Below the pieces are notes generated by a model that saw only the letters and a list, made by a program, of their open reading frames with translations, was not told the origin of the DNA and ran no database searches. DNA of 64,000 nt from an uncultured Anaeroplasmataceae bacterium (GTDB lineage: Bacteria; Bacillota_I; Bacilli_A; Acholeplasmatales; Anaeroplasmataceae): contig CALVBA010000001.1 in NCBI GenBank assembly GCA_944325695.1, forward strand, positions 51,496 through 115,495, in the 5' to 3' direction. The position numbers and the translations under genes were made by a program. Shown piece by piece: positions 62,974-64,000 of the stretch (positions within the stretch are counted from its first letter, which is position 1; every line of letters begins with the position of its first letter).

Positions 62974-63909
62974 ATGAAATTATCAATTGTTGTATCTTGT
63001 TATAATGAACAAGCGGCATTGCCACTATTTTATGATGAAGTAAAAAAAATAATTGCGACACTCTCTTTGGAAGTTGAAATTATTTTTGTAGATGACGGAT
63101 CAAAAGATGAAACTTTATCACTTTTGAAAAAGTTTGCATTAGAGGATTCAATTGTTAAATATATTTCTTTTTCACGTAATTTTGGTAAGGAAGCAGCAAT
63201 GTATGCTGGATTAAAACATTCCACAGGTGATTATGTAGTCTTAATGGATGCTGATATGCAAGATCCACCTTCATTACTACCACAGATGATTAATATTATT
63301 GAAAATGAAAACTATGATAGCGTAGCTACAAGACGTGTTACAAGAAAAGGAGAACCACCGATTAGAAGTTTTTTCGCTAGAGGATTTTATAAAATTATTA
63401 ATCGAATTTCTTCATGTGATATTGTCGATGGAGCTCGTGATTTTAGATTAATGAAACGTAAAATGGTTGATGCCATTTTATCGATGGAAGAATATAATCG
63501 TTTTTCTAAAGGAATTTTTGGATGGGTTGGATTTAAAACAAAATGGTTACCATATGAAAATATTGAACGTGTAGCTGGAGAAACTAAATGGAGTTTTTGG
63601 AAATTATTTAAATATTCTATCGAAGGAATTATTGCATTTTCCACAACACCATTAGTTATTTCAACTTTAGTTGGTTTTTTAATGGTTATTGCCGCCTTTT
63701 TATACCTAATTTATATTATAATTAATACAATTACGTATGGAAATAGTGTTAACGGTTGGCCATCATTAGTATGTATTATTTTATTTATTGGTGGAATTCA
63801 AATATTTTTTATGGGGATTATTGGACAGTATTTAGCTAAAACATATTTAGAGACTAAGAAACGTCCAATCTATATTACAAGTGAAACAAATATCGACAAG
63901 ATTGCTTAA
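62974..63909 (+). CDS. Family 2 glycosyltransferase (CsbB/GtrB-like)
   Basis: A 311-residue membrane glycosyltransferase. The GT-A domain begins LSIVVSCYNEQAALPLFYDEV, with IIFVDDGSKDETL, FSRNFGKEAAMYAGL, LMDADMQDPP (the catalytic DxD-type block) and DFRLMKRKMVDAIL. Two C-terminal membrane helices (about 225-250 and 262-290) match CsbB and GtrB enzymes that move a sugar to undecaprenyl phosphate. Partner genes for wall glycosylation are not in the window. AGGGGTG precedes ATG. Confidence 0.9.
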   Translation: MKLSIVVSCYNEQAALPLFYDEVKKIIATLSLEVEIIFVDDGSKDETLSLLKKFALEDSIVKYISFSRNFGKEAAMYAGLKHSTGDYVVLMDADMQDPPSLLPQMINIIENENYDSVATRRVTRKGEPPIRSFFARGFYKIINRISSCDIVDGARDFRLMKRKMVDAILSMEEYNRFSKGIFGWVGFKTKWLPYENIERVAGETKWSFWKLFKYSIEGIIAFSTTPLVISTLVGFLMVIAAFLYLIYIIINTITYGNSVNGWPSLVCIILFIGGIQIFFMGIIGQYLAKTYLETKKRPIYITSETNIDKIA

Positions 63910-63924
63910 GCAATCTTTTTTTTT
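63898..63924 (+). terminator. Terminator overlapping the glycosyltransferase stop
   Basis: GATTGC/GCAATC stem with a four-base loop and nine T. Confidence 0.85.
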
Positions 63925-64000
63925 GGGTGATTTATCATAACAAGTGCAACAAAAAAACTCATGAGATTACTATCATGTTAAAATGTAAGTGACCAAACAA

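Noticed and set aside
63925..64000. Short frames at the right edge, including ATA 63942 after GGGTGAT (14 codons) and GTG 63927 (21 codons)
   Set aside because: Both are very short, resemble nothing recognised, and the window ends; I list the ATA only as a weak parallel to the other cases.

Overview
The window is strongly AT-rich DNA from a low-GC, endospore-forming member of the Bacillota (Firmicutes). TGA is used as a stop codon, so this is not the Mollicutes code. Spore genes are spread through it: cwlJ-gerQ (germination), bofA (sigma-K checkpoint), yabG (spore-coat protease) and spoVT (forespore regulator). Gene order matches Bacillus in two blocks (dnaX-ebfC-recR-bofA and rnmV-rsmA-yabG-ispE-prs-pth-mfd-spoVT), but several Bacillus neighbours (veg, ssp, spoVG, fin) are absent. 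The AT richness, the endonuclease-I lipoprotein and the reduced operons suggest an Erysipelotrichia- or Turicibacter-like gut anaerobe; the lineage is inference. A flavodiiron protein and hexuronate catabolism fit an anaerobic gut habitat.

Layout. 1-6.7 kb: a partial permuted NlpC/P60 hydrolase, rmuC, pepF, a FAD dehydrogenase, purA and a DUF523 gene. 6.8-10 kb: membrane and envelope genes (cardiolipin synthase, uppP, small membrane proteins). 10.0-10.2 kb: a guanine-class riboswitch with its terminator but no same-strand gene behind it. 10.3-14.5 kb: membrane proteins, an AAC(3)-like acetyltransferase and a MATE exporter. 14.6-21.8 kb: a catabolite-controlled operon (permease, hydantoinase/oxoprolinase-like protein, HExxH protein, uxuA, uxuB). 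22-25.5 kb: a lipoprotein, a small ORF, a kdgT-like permease and a divergent CdaR/PucR-type regulator. 25.5-27.4 kb: a T-box leader with serS, then a predicted small RNA with C-rich loops. 27.4-30.5 kb: a two-component system with an unknown third gene. 30.6-34.8 kb, minus strand: a membrane protein, a nuclease-helicase fusion, a HIT protein and gerQ-cwlJ under a sigma-E-like promoter. 34.8-42 kb: pduL, endonuclease I, two tandem DHH phosphoesterases, a TtcA-like enzyme, MgtC, DegV and a metallo-beta-lactamase-fold protein. 42-64 kb: housekeeping and sporulation genes (mnmE, dnaX, ebfC, recR, bofA, DUF1934, rpoE, pepP, pyrG, an HD hydrolase, rnmV, rsmA, yabG, ispE, prs, pth, mfd, spoVT), then a flavodiiron protein and a family 2 glycosyltransferase.

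The most notable signals are regulatory: the orphan guanine riboswitch; the C-rich-loop small RNA; three genes, including spoVT, whose Shine-Dalgarno points to ATT or ATA instead of ATG/GTG/TTG; transcripts whose predicted start coincides with the Shine-Dalgarno; a pyrG leader that keeps the CTP-attenuation layout; and a sigma-E-like promoter before cwlJ-gerQ. No tRNA, rRNA, CRISPR array, insertion sequence or prophage was seen.
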